Positions 9,905 through 24,041 of a stretch of 64,000 nt of DNA are shown piece after piece (the stretch's first letter is position 1; the number at the start of each line of letters is the position of its first letter). The stretch lies in NCBI GenBank assembly GCA_018398815.1, contig CM031604.1, forward strand, positions 61,693,968-61,757,967, written 5' to 3'. The translations under genes were made by a program, and so were the position numbers. The stretch is from Conus ventricosus (Eukaryota > Mollusca > Gastropoda > Neogastropoda > Conidae). Under the pieces are notes generated by a model. The model saw only the letters and a program-made list of their open reading frames with translations, ran no database searches and had not been told where the DNA came from.

Positions 9905-12900
9905 AAAAAAAAAAAAAAAAAACGTGTGTGTGTGTGTGTGTTGCACTAAGCCTTGTATTGTGCCTGCTGCTTGGAGTAGGAACTCTTGAGATGGTCCAGT
10001 TCCTCTGGCTCAAGATCTGTGTTCTCTGCAGGCCGGGATTTGAGAACAAGGAGTGCCTCAATGGTGTCCTGGTGCAGGGTAGACATTTGGTCAGTGAGGT
10101 TCTTCTTCACACAGCTGAAGACACGCTCACATGCTGCACTGCTGTGTGGGATGGTGCAGATCCCCATCATGACCTGGGCAAGGTTCCCAAGGTCTTGGTG
10201 CTGCTGCTTCACCCCTGCCCAGAACACATCCACCCTATCACTATCTTGTCAGCACAGCTCAGGGACAAGTTGTTTTCGCAGATCAGCTCACACAAGTCTT
10301 TCTGCGTTGGTGATCTTCCGTGTGTGGGTCTGACGGCTGCTCTCGCTGGATTTCGTAAACAACGATGTGATCTTCTGACTGGAGGCACTCGCAGCTGTCT
10401 CTTTGTGCATTTTCCCCGAGATATGGCGCTTGCAGTCATTTGCTCCCCCATGTCCGATGGAGAAGTCTGAATCGCACACCGAGCAGTATACAAATCCAGG
10501 TCCATGTTTTTTGGATTGCAAAAGACAAGGCCAAGTCCGCGTGTATTTACTTCGGAACACTTGCTTCTTCGCCTTCTTCCGTTGTGGCACAGTGGTTTTC
10601 GAACCCTCGTCGTCGGTTTCATGCAAACGTTTAGAATATTTCTCCGCCATTTTCACAATCGCCGGCAAAAAATCGGTTGAAACGTTGTCTTACAATGGCT
10701 GAACAAAAGGCTTCGAATGGCGCGCACAGATGTGATGGCGCGTCGTGTTGGCCCACAGCACCACATTGACCAATCGCAAGTTCCGAACCATCTGTGGTTT
10801 CGGCTTGAGTCAAGGGAAGTTACTCTGTGGTCTCGGAAAGGTCTAGCAGTCGACAATTTTTCGAGTCTGGAATTTGCGTAGTTTTTCAATTTTCTTTTCC
10901 GTAATTTCGCACGGAAAATCGTACCTCCGTAATGGGGTGTTAATTTCCGAAAGATTACAGACGATTACGGAAGGGTAGGCAGGTCTGCAGCTACATTCTA
11001 TTCTGGTGCTGCGGAGTGGAACACTCTGAAACAGTTAACTGCTGATCACTGCCTTCCTATGTGCAGTCATTGAGGCTGGAACACTTTTACTCTTGCAGTG
11101 ATTGCGCAGGGATGACAAAACTTTTTGCTGTTTGCATTCAGAAACACAATGCTTACAGAAAAAGGCCTTTAAAAAAATCCATTAGAAGCACAAATAACAG
11201 TCCTAGACCTTGAACTAAATCAATCAGAATAGTTTTTATCATCTAGTTTATATCTAAACCCCAATACAAAACACACCTTGAATGACTTGATGGAAGAAAC
11301 CCCATCCTGATTCCTCTGGTAGTCAAAGCGAGAGAAAGGTCCCTTGAGGGCAGCCCCTGTATGCCTGATGTCCACATGCTCCTCCACAGCTATGTTGCCC
11401 CAGTGTGACACTTCAATCACACGTTCCAGATCCGTCACAGTCAGGAACGGAGTATTGTTTTCCTCGTGCACTTTCAATGGTGCCTGTAGCATAAATAACA
11501 TTATGTTGAACATGTTTCACAGGTCCCTGTATCATATGCTACATAAAATACAATTCCATACAATATACCACTTCATTTACAGTCTAAACTGTGTCCTAAA
11601 GGGCTAACCACAAGATTTTTCCAACAAAATCTATTTAATCCATAAATGAGGTACCTCAAAAATAAGGTGCATGACTTGCTGTAGGTACGCAGAACAGAAC
11701 TATACCGACGTCTAAGTGAGACTGCACCAACAAGTCCACTGACAGGGTTAAAATTAAATTTCAACTGCTTTTAAAAATGCAAGGAAAGTAGGAATTTCAA
11801 CATGAACAAGTAGCTACTTCATCTGGTAAAACTAAATCAGCATGAAATACTGATATGTGTAAAATGTGTATATGAAAAAAATCCAAGATCTGGACCTAGG
11901 TCAAGTGGACTAACATGAGAAAGTGCAAAAAGTCCTTTCCATTTCTGATATGGCCACAAGCTGTCTCTTCTTTCAACTTTTGGGGAAAAGTCAGAACTAA
12001 ACTCCTTATTTCCCCATTACTGAAATGTCATTTCTTTTATTTCCAACTCAAAACCAACTTTTCTATTGCTAGTTTTGTTTTCAAACTGCCTGATTTAGAT
12101 TTCACTTCAAAGATAAGCGTGTTTTACTGTTCAATGTCTGACACAACAATGAACACTGACTAAAGTGGAGCAGTGTTGCTGTACATTCCGATGACGAAAG
12201 CCTTTATACCATTACCAATTACATCATATTTTGCCAGACATTTGCGTAAATCTCAATTACAGTTAGTGTTTTCAATTACGTCACATTTTGCAAGACATTT
12301 GCGTAAATCTCAATTACAGTTAGTGTTTTTTTCCTAATTATGCCTCTTGTGGCTGAGCTTTGTACTTATGTATATACTGGAAAATTTGTACTGATGTACA
12401 CAAAGAAGTATTAACAGTCTAAGCTGTGTTGACATGGACAGTGGATTTCACAGTTAGTGAACAAACTAATTTTGCCTCAGAAAGGGTGTTTAATAATGTA
12501 TACAGTGCCCCAGTTAGAATTTGTGGGGGGAAAAACCTAGCTCTTGGTTGAAAAGGAAAGTAATATTACATTTTACTTTTCTCTTTAGTATATATAGTTA
12601 TAAAACAATACATTGAGTCGTAACTTTCATAACCTGAACACAGGACACTCGCAATGACATTATCTATAAAAAAAAATCTTTTTTTCAATTTCTTCACTTG
12701 GAACAGCTTTTGGAAAATGGGGAGTTTTTCAAATGCCCTGTGCAGTCTCACTATAACCTTGAGAAAAGTAGTAAAAACTTGTTTCTCCATGATCACTTGC
12801 CACCAGAAAAACTATACCACAAACGAGTATTTCAAAGCTTTCAGTTTCAATGACGTTTACTTTCCCACCTTACAGTCATAAAAATCACCAACCTCAGAGA

Positions 12901-14391
12901 AAGGAGGCTTGTCTTCGTGCGGTCCATAACTGATCACATTTTCTGACAAGGACACAGGCTTTGTTTTGGTGTATGACTCCAATGAAGTAGATGATGCAGT
13001 GACCGAGGTCTTCTGTGAAACCGTGGTGTATGGAGAGTAGAAGTAAAGGTTGCCCTCAAAGACAACAAACTGCTTCTCTGCCTGTGTGATCTGGGATGGG
13101 TACGACGTCAGACAGTGAGCAAACACTGCTTCAACATCCACAGTAACCATCTTTCCAGCACCCAAGCCAGAGGGCAGGGTGACTCTATAAAACTCCTTGT
13201 CACTGCAAACAAAACAACACACAACTTAGAAATTACAGGCAGATGCAGGCATTCTCTCTCGCACAAAAGGAAAACTGAACAAAATGAAAGAATTTCCACT
13301 GATTAAGCACCGACTTATAAGCACCGTTTTGTCACATTGTTTGAAGAACTTTTGAACACCTTTTCAATTTCATTTTCAAATTATGGAGTAAATCATCACA
13401 AAAATGAGTGAAAACCATTACCCTAATCTTCGTTTTACTTCCAGCCTGAAATCAGTGAACTCTACAACAGAGCACTGCAAACTTCAACGGAAGTTTTCAG
13501 TGTCACAAAAGGGATGCCTTTTTCAAGTCTTAGGCCATATACAACAGGTAATAATTACCTTGAAAATGGCAGTTTTACTGAACAAAAGTGATGATTTTAC
13601 AGAGATAAATTCGTACTTATCTACAGACACTGCAGGGCAGCTGAACTGATGGGGTACATAGTGTTAAGAAGTGCACTGAAATATTGTTGTGCAGCTTATG
13701 TGAAGAAGTACAAATCCATACCGACAAATTTTAAAATGATGAAAATCCTGTGGATCCCAGCTGCCAATCAGTTAACATTTTCATTCTATAACCAGTTTAC
13801 ACAAAGACTTGAGACTAAAAACTGACATCGTGAAAAACTGAACATCCTTCATGTACAGAGGACTAAATCACTGTAATGCTCATACTGAAGGTTATCAAGT
13901 TATTTTATGCACAATATTCTTGTTTCTCATTCTTGTATTCAAAGTGAACATGAAATTCTACAGTTTAATAATAAAAAGAAGGGTAATTGCACTATCCAGA
14001 TGACCCAGTTTAATAACAAAAAAGGGCCTGCTTTTCCATCAAGAAATAACTCTAATATATATTTGGCATTAGTATATCTGGTGCTGTGCTGATTGTATGC
14101 ACAACATTTCAGTTTCAAAATCAAGCATATAAATCAAAGCATTTTCTTTCTTTAATATAATCATACCATTATCTTTTATTCATCCATACCTTTGGCCACC
14201 GACAGTTGTTGGGACAACTTCCAATTTGTCATCTTTGTTGTCCTTTGTCTGAAACATTTTAATACAAACTATGTAAATATTTAAATCATTAAATTACATT
14301 TTGTCAGCATCTTCTGCTACACATCAATTTCAATCAAATGAAGAATCTATTTCTGCATTAGTCAGTGTGCATGTGTATGGTGTATCATTCT

Positions 14392-14456
<65 letters not shown>

Positions 14457-17400
14457 TAAGTGAATATTCGAGCATGCACAGATTTGCATGCAACAATGCA
14501 TGTGTGTCTGTGCTATCGCTAAACAAACACTGAAACAGCATTATGTGCACAAGTACGTTTTGACAAGTTCAACAAAATACATTTGCTCCTCCGCCCCTTC
14601 TCCCTTTTCACTCGGATTGATATCTGTGATGCAATGAATTAAGAAATCTATGGAAAAAAAATATAACTGAGACTGCCATGCACTCATTAACTCACCCACT
14701 ACTTTAGAACTAAATTGTTATCTTTTGTAGGGAAATTTTCAATGGCAAACTGCTTAGCGTTGTGGACTCCCAGCTGGGAGATCGTAGGTTTGATTCCTAT
14801 CCGAGCCATGTGGGAGTTTTCTGCCCCAATCGGCTGTTACCATGAGTTAAGTTTGCTACAGGCTAAACTGGGAAGACTGGGACTACATAGTCAAGTTTCA
14901 TCCATTAATGGATGCATCTCGAGAGTGGTGCTCAAATTTCCTGACCAACACTGCAGGTGTCTATATCTCTCAGGCCTGATTGACGCTGGGATATATTATG
15001 AAAGTAAGTGTAGGGTACAGCCCTGTCATACAGTCTCAGACCGGAATGGAAATCCGTAGCATCACCTTCATATCCTCATTCTCATCAATCATCATTTTTT
15101 AAAAAGGTCTCAAATTTTGTGGCCCTACATGCCCTGCTCTCCACATCTATGGCCTTGGTTTGATTCCGTCAGTGTCATTAGTATCGGCGAGTTCATGGGG
15201 GCTGTCTCTGGACAGACATGGTGGCGCTCTTCACTGGGGGAGCTCACTCACGCCAGCTCTGCAACTAAGCAATTATAGTTATTAGTAGGGGGTTTAGCAG
15301 GTGGTGTCCTGTGTATGTTAGATCAGAACAGGCACCACTGAACACCACCAATGTGACTTAGCAGCTGTGCAGAGTCTCCTCTGGTGAGTTGTTCCCTGAC
15401 GACTTGACAATGACTGCTCCCTGTGGATTGCCAGTGCCGTGGCTGTGGCAGGGGGGGGGGGGCGGGCCAGGCTGTGGCTGTGGACAGGGGGTCGGAACGA
15501 GTGGTGTGAGTGCAAAGCCACGGAGGTGGCATGGCACAGAAGATGGGACAGCAAAAAAACCCAACAAAAAAAAACAAAAAACCCTTCAACATCCTGGCTT
15601 TATCCTTTTTTTTCTGTAAACCAGCTCAACTCTGTGGTGCATTTCATGTCATGTCCCACTCACAATGACACATATTCTTTCAGAGTGTTGGGACTTGCAT
15701 GATGTGAGACAAACATTCTACAGCAGATTCCATGAAAACCATGTTCAGAGATATGCCACCTGATGTGATCTTTGAATTTTTGAAAGAGATCAACAGTTTT
15801 CATCTGATCTGAGATTTAACAATGGAAAGATTTTAATAAAATTTTGTGTGTATTTTAGATGTTTTTTTTAAAGGGTTGTGTGAATGAATGACTTGTGAAT
15901 TGACTTCACCACAGTGACAGCCCTGATATGGCCCTTTGCAGTCAGCTGGGTTTAAGCAACATTACCTTACCTTACCTTAGCTCAACAAAACTAAAAAAAA
16001 GCTTTATTCAATCACTAAATCATGTCATTTTATAGCCAACAACTACAAAATCATTGCCAATATCCTGTCACCCAGTCCTTCAGGCATAAAAAAGCAACAA
16101 CAACAAAAAGCAGCATGTTACTGTGAAAAGTCAATGAAGTACTCACTGAAACAGCATGCAAGGAAACCTGAATGACCAAGGGGTTGTGATTGTGGTTGTA
16201 GTTTAGAGGACCAAAATTGATTCAATGACATCAGTGATCTCACGAAGGTAACAGCTTCTCTCTATGAGATCACTAATCAATGATGGCCACAAGGATGGTT
16301 ACTAAGCTATTCACCCTCTATATGTATTCATATCAATTTTGTAGATTAAAGGATTCCAGTTGAAATGTATGCTTATCATATTCTTTACCCTCTTGATTCT
16401 GCTTCTTCCCTTACTGAGACTGCAACTGCCAGTTAGGAAGGGTCCAAAATGAATTATTATTAAAAATAAATAAAAACAGAAAAATAGATTCCACTTGTTG
16501 CAGTTTGAATGCCTCCGACACAAAACTGTCTGGAAAATGTATAGTATATGAATGACCTCATTCACCTCACACATCTTTCCCATGTTAAAAGCTGTTCTAG
16601 AAAAGTCTTTATATTTATGTCCTCAGTGACTTCATTGCACAGCTTACTCTAGTCTCTAACGGTTCTCAAAAGGAATGATATCTGCTGGTACTGGGGTCTG
16701 CTGTACAGCTGTTGGAACTGTCGATTGTGTCCTCACCATTGGAAGAGTTCAAGAATTATTATTATCATTACTATCATCATCATTATTATCATTATTAAAT
16801 CAATTCTCTTGGGACAAAGGACCCCAACTCAGGCACGGCTTTTAATTGTGTTTTATACGATTTGAATTTTTGGAGTGGCACCTGCCTCGCAGATGACATA
16901 ATTCAATTAGAATATTCACTGACCTTTCCCCTTTCAAAAGCAACCAATGGTTGCAGAAATTTTCGCCGATGTGCGAGCCACACGGTGTTTTTGGCAAGCC
17001 ACTGTCCATGTATTCAATGCGTGTCAACTATGGCATCTCATCCCAGTACTACAGGCAGCAAACCTCAAAGAGAAGTCGTTGCAGTCAGTGTTTTTCAGCA
17101 TTAAAAGTGTTAGAATTACTTAAAACTGAAGGTTCTACATTGAGAAAGACTTTGACGACAGTAATGAGGATTTTACTGAAAGTGGAGGGGAGAGAAGTTC
17201 TGATTCTAAACTCGAACTGGCAGCACTGATAGCTGAGGCAAGTGATAGAATGGAAAGAGTAGTGGTGATAACGATCATGCACCACAGGCCGAGCGGAGAA
17301 GACAGTGTGTAGCAGACATGACAGAGTTTTTGCACTTCACAATGCAAGACTGGCATCAAGATTTTTGATTAGTTCCTGATAAGCCACCTTTCACCAGTGA

Positions 17401-20400
17401 ACAAGGTTTACTCACACAAGATTGCCACACCCCTTCCAGTTTTTTGTGGGTTTTTTTTCCAGCTGAAAACGCTTCATCTGCCACCACATGGTCATGTCCA
17501 GGCTTGCTGGCAAGGTGTGTATATATTATTATGTTATCACCCTATCACCGTTTATGTTTTGGGTTTTTCCCCCAGCTCACTCCCATATCATACGTGTACA
17601 CATAATCAAACACAAACTTATGAAAGTAATGACAATGATAAAATTATAGCATACTGACACATTTTCATACTTCTAGGTGACAGCATGGGTGAGTAAAATT
17701 AAAAGAAAAGATCTTTTAGATATATTTGCTGTTGTGTCAGGTGCTGTTACTGTTCTGCAGTGGATGGATAGGAAGCCAGTCCATGTCATCACCACCAAGG
17801 TCAGCCCCATACCAAGACAGATGTGCAGTTCAGGAAACCCCTGGCTGTCCAGGACTACATTCAGAACATGGCTGGGGTGGACAAAAGAGACCAGTTCAGG
17901 CGCCACTATACCGCAAGACCATGAAGTGGTGGGAAAAAAGCTTCTCTGCGATCTCCTCAACCTGAATCTCATCCTGTTTGACAAAACTAGTCCAGTCAGC
18001 CCATTCACATCATTCTGTACTAAATCATGTTGATGATAAGTTTAGCAAGCAAGCCAGTGTGTACATAGTTTGATTTGTAGGTTTTAAGTTTCTTCTTTAT
18101 TTTTCCTATTTGTGTTGGTATCAATATTAGCACATCATAAAGTGTGTTGGCAGTGACATGATGGAGGAAAATGAACAAAGACAGAACAAACGTCTTTTTC
18201 TCACTGCATAACAAAAATGCACGTTCACTCTTGGACCGTTGGCAAAGAAGCAAGAGGGCGCCACCGGTATTTATTCTTGGTAACAAGGGACATAATTCTA
18301 AGATCACAAGCCTATCTTAACACCCCACTTGATCGCAAGAAATTATATCTCGCACACACAAACACAAAAATCCTAAATATAACAATATAACCTCTACAAA
18401 CTCAACTGACATTTAACCCTCAAAATTAAGAGCTTCAATTTGTGTAACAGGAAATGTTGTAGCAGTGACAACATTTATTTTATGCCCTTTTACTGACATT
18501 AATAAGTTAGCCAAAAATCAGATTCTTGAATTTTTGCAATTGGAGTTTTGTAGCATGTTTGGTCATGACATCTGCCAGCATTTCAGAAGTAGGACAATAT
18601 TTCAGTTCAATTTTGTTTTTGTTCAAAACATCTCTGACGAAATGATAGCGGATGTCAATCTTTGTCTACTGACAGGATTGTTTGCCAAAGCGATTGTGCC
18701 TTGATTGTCTTCCAGAATCAACACAGGACCATAACTGTTCTTTCTGTCAATGTCCTCTAGTAACTGGCTCAAATATAAGCTTTCCTGAACAGTGGCTGCA
18801 AGAGCAATATATTCTGCCTCACATGTGGACAAGGCCACGGTTGGCTGTTTTCTTGATTTCCAAGAAATGAAAGGTCCAGTCTTGGACAGTGAAAAACAAT
18901 ATCCAGTAGTGCTGCGTCTGTCTTCAGAGGACGACGCCCAATCAGCATCACCATAGCCTATCAATGATAATCCTTCATTATTTTTCCTGAAAATCAATCC
19001 ATAGTCCATTGTACCTTTCAGATATCTCAACACATGTTTCACAGCAACCCAATGAGAAGCTAGAGGTTTTGATAAATGCTGTGACAATTTAGTGACAATC
19101 CAACCTATGTCAGGCCTGGTACAAATCATGATGTAAATCAAAGTGCCACAATTTCACGGTATTTTCTGCCGTCAATTGGATCATCATCTTCACTGTTCCC
19201 AATTTTTTGTTCACAAGGACTTGCTTCTTTCCACAGAATAGACTCAGGGATTTAATAGCCTCACTGTAAGATTGTGGAAAAGCTGCAAATTTGTAACAGT
19301 AGTCAATATTCATCATGATTTGATCATCATCATCATCACCAAGGTTTGTTTCATAATCAGCCAAACGAACTGGGGGATTTCGTTCTCTGTTGGATACCTT
19401 CGTTCTGCGGAAGGTACTTTTTCATCGGACATACACTCTGACCTCCCTTTGAGTAGGTGGAATTTCTGTCTTCTCATGTGTACTGGGTTTATTACTGACC
19501 TCAACATCATCATTGCGCTTCAACATCAAATCATCCATGTCAAGACAACTTTCTGTCTGTGTTTTCTGATCAGTCAAGTTTCTTGTCAGTGTGTTTTTCT
19601 TTGTCACAAATGTTGATGTGGGTTTCTTTGTCATAAATTCAACCCTTCTGTACCGTCCCACCTTATTTGTCTCTGGAAAGTACACCAAGTATGCTGGGCT
19701 GTCCCTGTCATAACCCACAAAGATACCCTTTTGCATCTGTCATCAAGTTTCTTTTTGTCTTGAGTGTATGCAAAACACTCGCACCCAAATATCCTCATAT
19801 TGGACAAGTTTAGAGTGTGTCCAGTCAGGGCAGAGTAAGGCGTCTGATTGATGCGCTTGCAATAACACTATTGCGTATGTAAGCAGCTGCCATAACTGCG
19901 TACGGCCACAGCTCCTTCGGGAGCTCAGCCTGAATGAGCAAACAACGGCCCATTTCAAACAGGGTACGCCAATACCTCTCAGCTGTGCCATTTTGATGTG
20001 GCGAGTAAGGCGCAGATTTTTCATGTTTTATTTTGTTCTTCCTGAGAAGCGAGACGAATGCCTCAGAAAAAATTCTGTACCATTATCTGACCTCATTGCT
20101 TTTACTTTGCCAAAAGGAGCAGAATCCGCCAGAAACTTTTCGGTTGCTACAACAACATCACTCTTTTTCTTCAAGAAGTACACAAAAACAGCTCTGAATA
20201 ATCATCAGTGAAACTCATGGCATATTTGAAATCATCTTTTGAAGATGGGGTAATTGGCCCTGCAAGGTCAGTATGAACTAACTGTAAAGGTACAGTTGAA
20301 CGAGTCTGTCGTGGCACCTTGTTTCTGTCATTTTTCATCTTGCCACGCACGCACACATCACATTCATCAGGTCTGTCTGTCTTGTCTGTCACTGTCATGC

Positions 20401-23337
20401 CCTTAACCACTTTTTCAAGTTTTAGTACATCATCAACATTGCAGTGACCCAAGATTTCGTGCCAACCTTTCAAATCGTTTGCATAATTCATGCGATCAGT
20501 TTCACATTTTGATCAAAAGTTTGCAGATAATACAACCTGCCATGCTTCTCAATGTTGAATTTTGTGCCATCTTTGTAGATAATTTCAGCCGAGTCTGGTT
20601 GGAATGAAACCTTAACGCCCTTCTCAGTGGCTGCTTGGACTGAAAATATGTTCTGGGGGTATGATGGTACATACAAAGCATTTTTGAGTGAAGCTGTAAC
20701 ATATTTACCATTCTTGCTCATGATTGTTACATTCACATTCCCCTTTTCAATGCGATATTGTTTTGCCTTTCCCCATTTGCAAGTTCAATGTAATGTTTCT
20801 CAGGATAAAAATTGTCATCAAATTGAACAAATTTGGACACATCGTTGAAAATGTGAGTAGTAGCACCACAATCAACTAAGAGTTTGTCACTCTTCACCTG
20901 AGAACTATCACTACGGCAAGCAAAAGCAAAAGAATGATCATCTTCAGACAGTTCAGACACTTCATTGACTTTATCACGGTTTTTATCCTTACGACGACAT
21001 GAATTGTCTGTGTGATTGTTCATGTGATAAATGACTACACCACAGCCTTCCCTTCCCTTTCATTACAGTTTTTCGCAAAATGACCAGGAAGTTTGCACTT
21101 GAAACAGATCATGTCTTTCCCATCTCGATCCCGCCTGTAACTCGGCCCAGCTCTGGAGGCAGACTTCAGTAGTGAATCATCATCCGCAGCAGATCTGACC
21201 GCTCTGTGTCTTCAAAGCTTCGTAGAGACACTTTGAACTCTGTGAAAGTCCGTTTATGTTCACTTTGTGTAACAACAGCAATGAAAGATTGAAATGAATC
21301 AGGTAAACCTTTCAATACCATTGCAATAAGCAGACTATCGTTCACTGTTTCACCGACATTTTTCAAGCAGCAGCAGCAGTTTCAGCACGAATAATATAGT
21401 CAGTTACAGTTTCGTCCGACCGTTTCACGAGCGAGGTAAGTTCAGTGTAGAGGGCTATCACACGTGGTGTGCCTTTTCCAGCATAGTGTTCACGTAAAAT
21501 CTTCAAGGCTTTTCTACCATCATCAACAGCGTCTCTCATAACAAGAGATAAACTTCTGTCATCAAGAAATTGAATCAATTCCGCGAAGGCCTCTTCATTT
21601 TTGCTCTCATCGATTTCGTCATCGTCGTCTGCTAAGATGTCATCTTCGAGTTTTTGCAGTTTCATATAACCGAGAAATTTCAGTTCCCATTGTTCATATT
21701 TACGTTCGTCTCCATCGAAAACGAGTCTCGAATACCTACTCGCACTGGGCCCATAACCTGTTGGCAGTGACATGATGGAGGAAAATGAACAAAGACAGAA
21801 CAAACGTCTTTTTCTCACTGCATAACAAAAATGCACGTTCACTCTTGGACGTTGGCAAAGAAGCAAGAGGGCGCCACTGGTATTTATTCTTGGTAACAAG
21901 GGACATAATTCTAAGATCACAAGCCTATCTTAACAAAGTGTTTATAGGCTATAGTAGGAATAAAAAATCATGTTTGGACATTTCTTGGTTTATTTTGTGA
22001 ATAGAACAGACCGTTTCAAATATATTGTGCTTCCCTGGATACTAGACATCTGCCCATGTCACTTCGGATGAAGAAAAAAAAAGAGAGAATATTTTGCACC
22101 TGGTTCTACAAGAAGATGAAGGTTGGACGTTTGATATTCCTCCCCTTACACCCCCACCTAACTCAATATGTTTTTAACCAGTTCTGAAAGTTTCATGTCC
22201 TTACTCCTGACAGTCATGTGTGTGTCTGTGTGTGTGTGTGTGATTTTTTTTAAAATCACCCTAACAAATGGTCTGTCCCATAGGAAAGTAAAGGGCCGGT
22301 GTTGCGTGCACGACTAGTCGTGCGATAATACGACTCGCAACCCAGTCCGGATATTGGCACGACTAGTCGTGCGACGAAGAAAACTGGTGTTGCGTGCACG
22401 ACTAGTCGTGCGATAATACGACTCGCAACCCAGTCCGGCTATTGGCATGACTAGTCGTGCGACGAACTAAAAAATGGTTGCGTGCACGACTACTAATTAC
22501 GCATGACTGTTTTGAGCTGTGCGCGCCTCACTCCCTCTCTCTCCCAAGCAAAGCAAAAAAAAAAAAAAAATGATAATGATGATGAAGATAAAAAGTATAT
22601 TAAAAACTTGGCAAGAATAGTCAGACATAATCGTGGAACGGCGAAAGGACAGTCTAGCATGGTGACGTCACAAATGTCATCACGCCTCCCTGGCCCTTTT
22701 CCACATGTCTCGTACTCTACAAGATTGGGACCGATTCATTTGAACTTGAAGCTCCACGTGCTACACCCGTGAACAGATGTGTAGCCTACCTGCATTTAAA
22801 TCATTTCTTCCATTTATCCTAAGGACGCGGAACATCCTGCACCAGGACACTCGCGTGCATCAGCAGACCCCTCCTTGTCAGTCCCTGCGGGATCACTTTG
22901 AAGGAGAAGCTCAAACGTTTTCACTCTCATCCTCCTTGTCCCTCCTTCACCTCTCAGTAAGTAGAGAGTATTGCTCGCTGAATGGAGGTCCGTTAAAAGT
23001 AACCATGAAGAAGATCTTGTTTGGTTAAGTTTCAGTGCCATCCATTCTTCAAGTCGTCACGGGCGCTGCCCGATGTTCCGATGTTCATCTGTCCGAAAAG
23101 TCAATAGTCCGACGTTTTCTGTTCCGACGTAGCGATTGTCGACATCCATTCTGACTATCGATACTTCGGAATTCCGAAACAATAATCTGTTTCAACAGTC
23201 CGAAGAAGCGTTTATCCGACACTCCCGATGAAAATTTTGTTCCGACGTGTCGATAGTCTGAAAGTTAATTAACACGTTTAAAAAGTTCTTTTTTTCTTGT
23301 TGTAGTTGTGGTCTCCGTTGCTGCTGTTGTGTGTGTG

Positions 23338-23373
<36 letters not shown>

Positions 23374-23398
23374 ATATATATATATGTGTGTGTATATA

Positions 23399-23453
<55 letters not shown>

Positions 23454-23569
23454 GCTTACATATGCATTTGTGCTTTTTTTTTTTTATAGTTTCATACTTA
23501 TGCAAAGAAACACAAAAATTTATGAGTTTCATTTTATCTTTTTTTCCCAGGTGCACGGCACAGTGCGGC

Positions 23570-23614
<45 letters not shown>

Positions 23615-23775
23615 GCGTGCGTGCGCGCGCTAGATCGATCTAGAGATGGGAATGAAAAGCACAATGAAGTCACGAGTTTCTTGACTTGATTCGAAGAATA
23701 CAATTTAATCCAGTGTAGTGTTCTTCGTTCAGTAAACGGATAAGATTTTGAATAAAAAAATCATGCACCCACTCG

Positions 23776-23811
<36 letters not shown>

Positions 23812-23853
23812 TGTTTGTGAGTGCACTTGCTTGATTCGTGAGTGCGCGCGTGC

Positions 23854-23931
<78 letters not shown>

Positions 23932-23954
23932 TCTCGCACATGCACACATACGCG

Positions 23955-23999
<45 letters not shown>

Positions 24000-24004
24000 T
24001 TTTT

Positions 24005-24041
<37 letters not shown>

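Larger units (their letters stand above)
9535..10987 (-). mobile_element. hAT transposon with internal deletion, 6-bp target duplication
   Basis: The terminal repeats are CAGACCTGCCTACC (9535-9548) and GGTAGGCAGGTCTG (10974-10987). CAGCTA flanks directly on both sides (9529-9534 and 10988-10993). The element carries the two ends of a hAT transposase gene on the minus strand, but the catalytic middle is missing. It begins only 17 bases beyond the TTAA of the fold-back element, so the two insertions adjoin. A C-run/A-run/(GT)n tract interrupts it near 9870-9940. Confidence 0.85.
18145..21935 (-). mobile_element. Ty1/copia LTR retrotransposon (GalEa-like), RT core deleted
   Basis: Two LTRs, 18145-18322 and 21759-21935, each TG...CA, flank a minus-strand gag-pol body. 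The target duplication AAGTG is perfect (18140-18144, 21936-21940). The LTRs differ at only two positions (one C indel, one C/T), so insertion was recent. Domain order from right to left is gag with a zinc knuckle, aspartic protease, integrase, a junction where the reverse-transcriptase core should be, and RNase H. The 3.8 kb length is short for an element of this type. Numerous frameshifts break the reading frame. It lies in RPN1 intron 1, in the same orientation as RPN1. Confidence 0.95.

Noticed and set aside
9928..10470. 180-codon plus-strand ORF
   Set aside because: It is the antisense of the hAT transposase remnant, which has clear family motifs on the minus strand.
21936..22283. 3' terminal repeat of the decayed piggyBac
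   Set aside because: I looked for a TGGCAGG...GGGTTAA-type end and found none.
22299..22495. CRISPR-like array
   Set aside because: The genome is eukaryotic, the spacers are repeated too, and the units are inverted at the other end of a transposon-like element.
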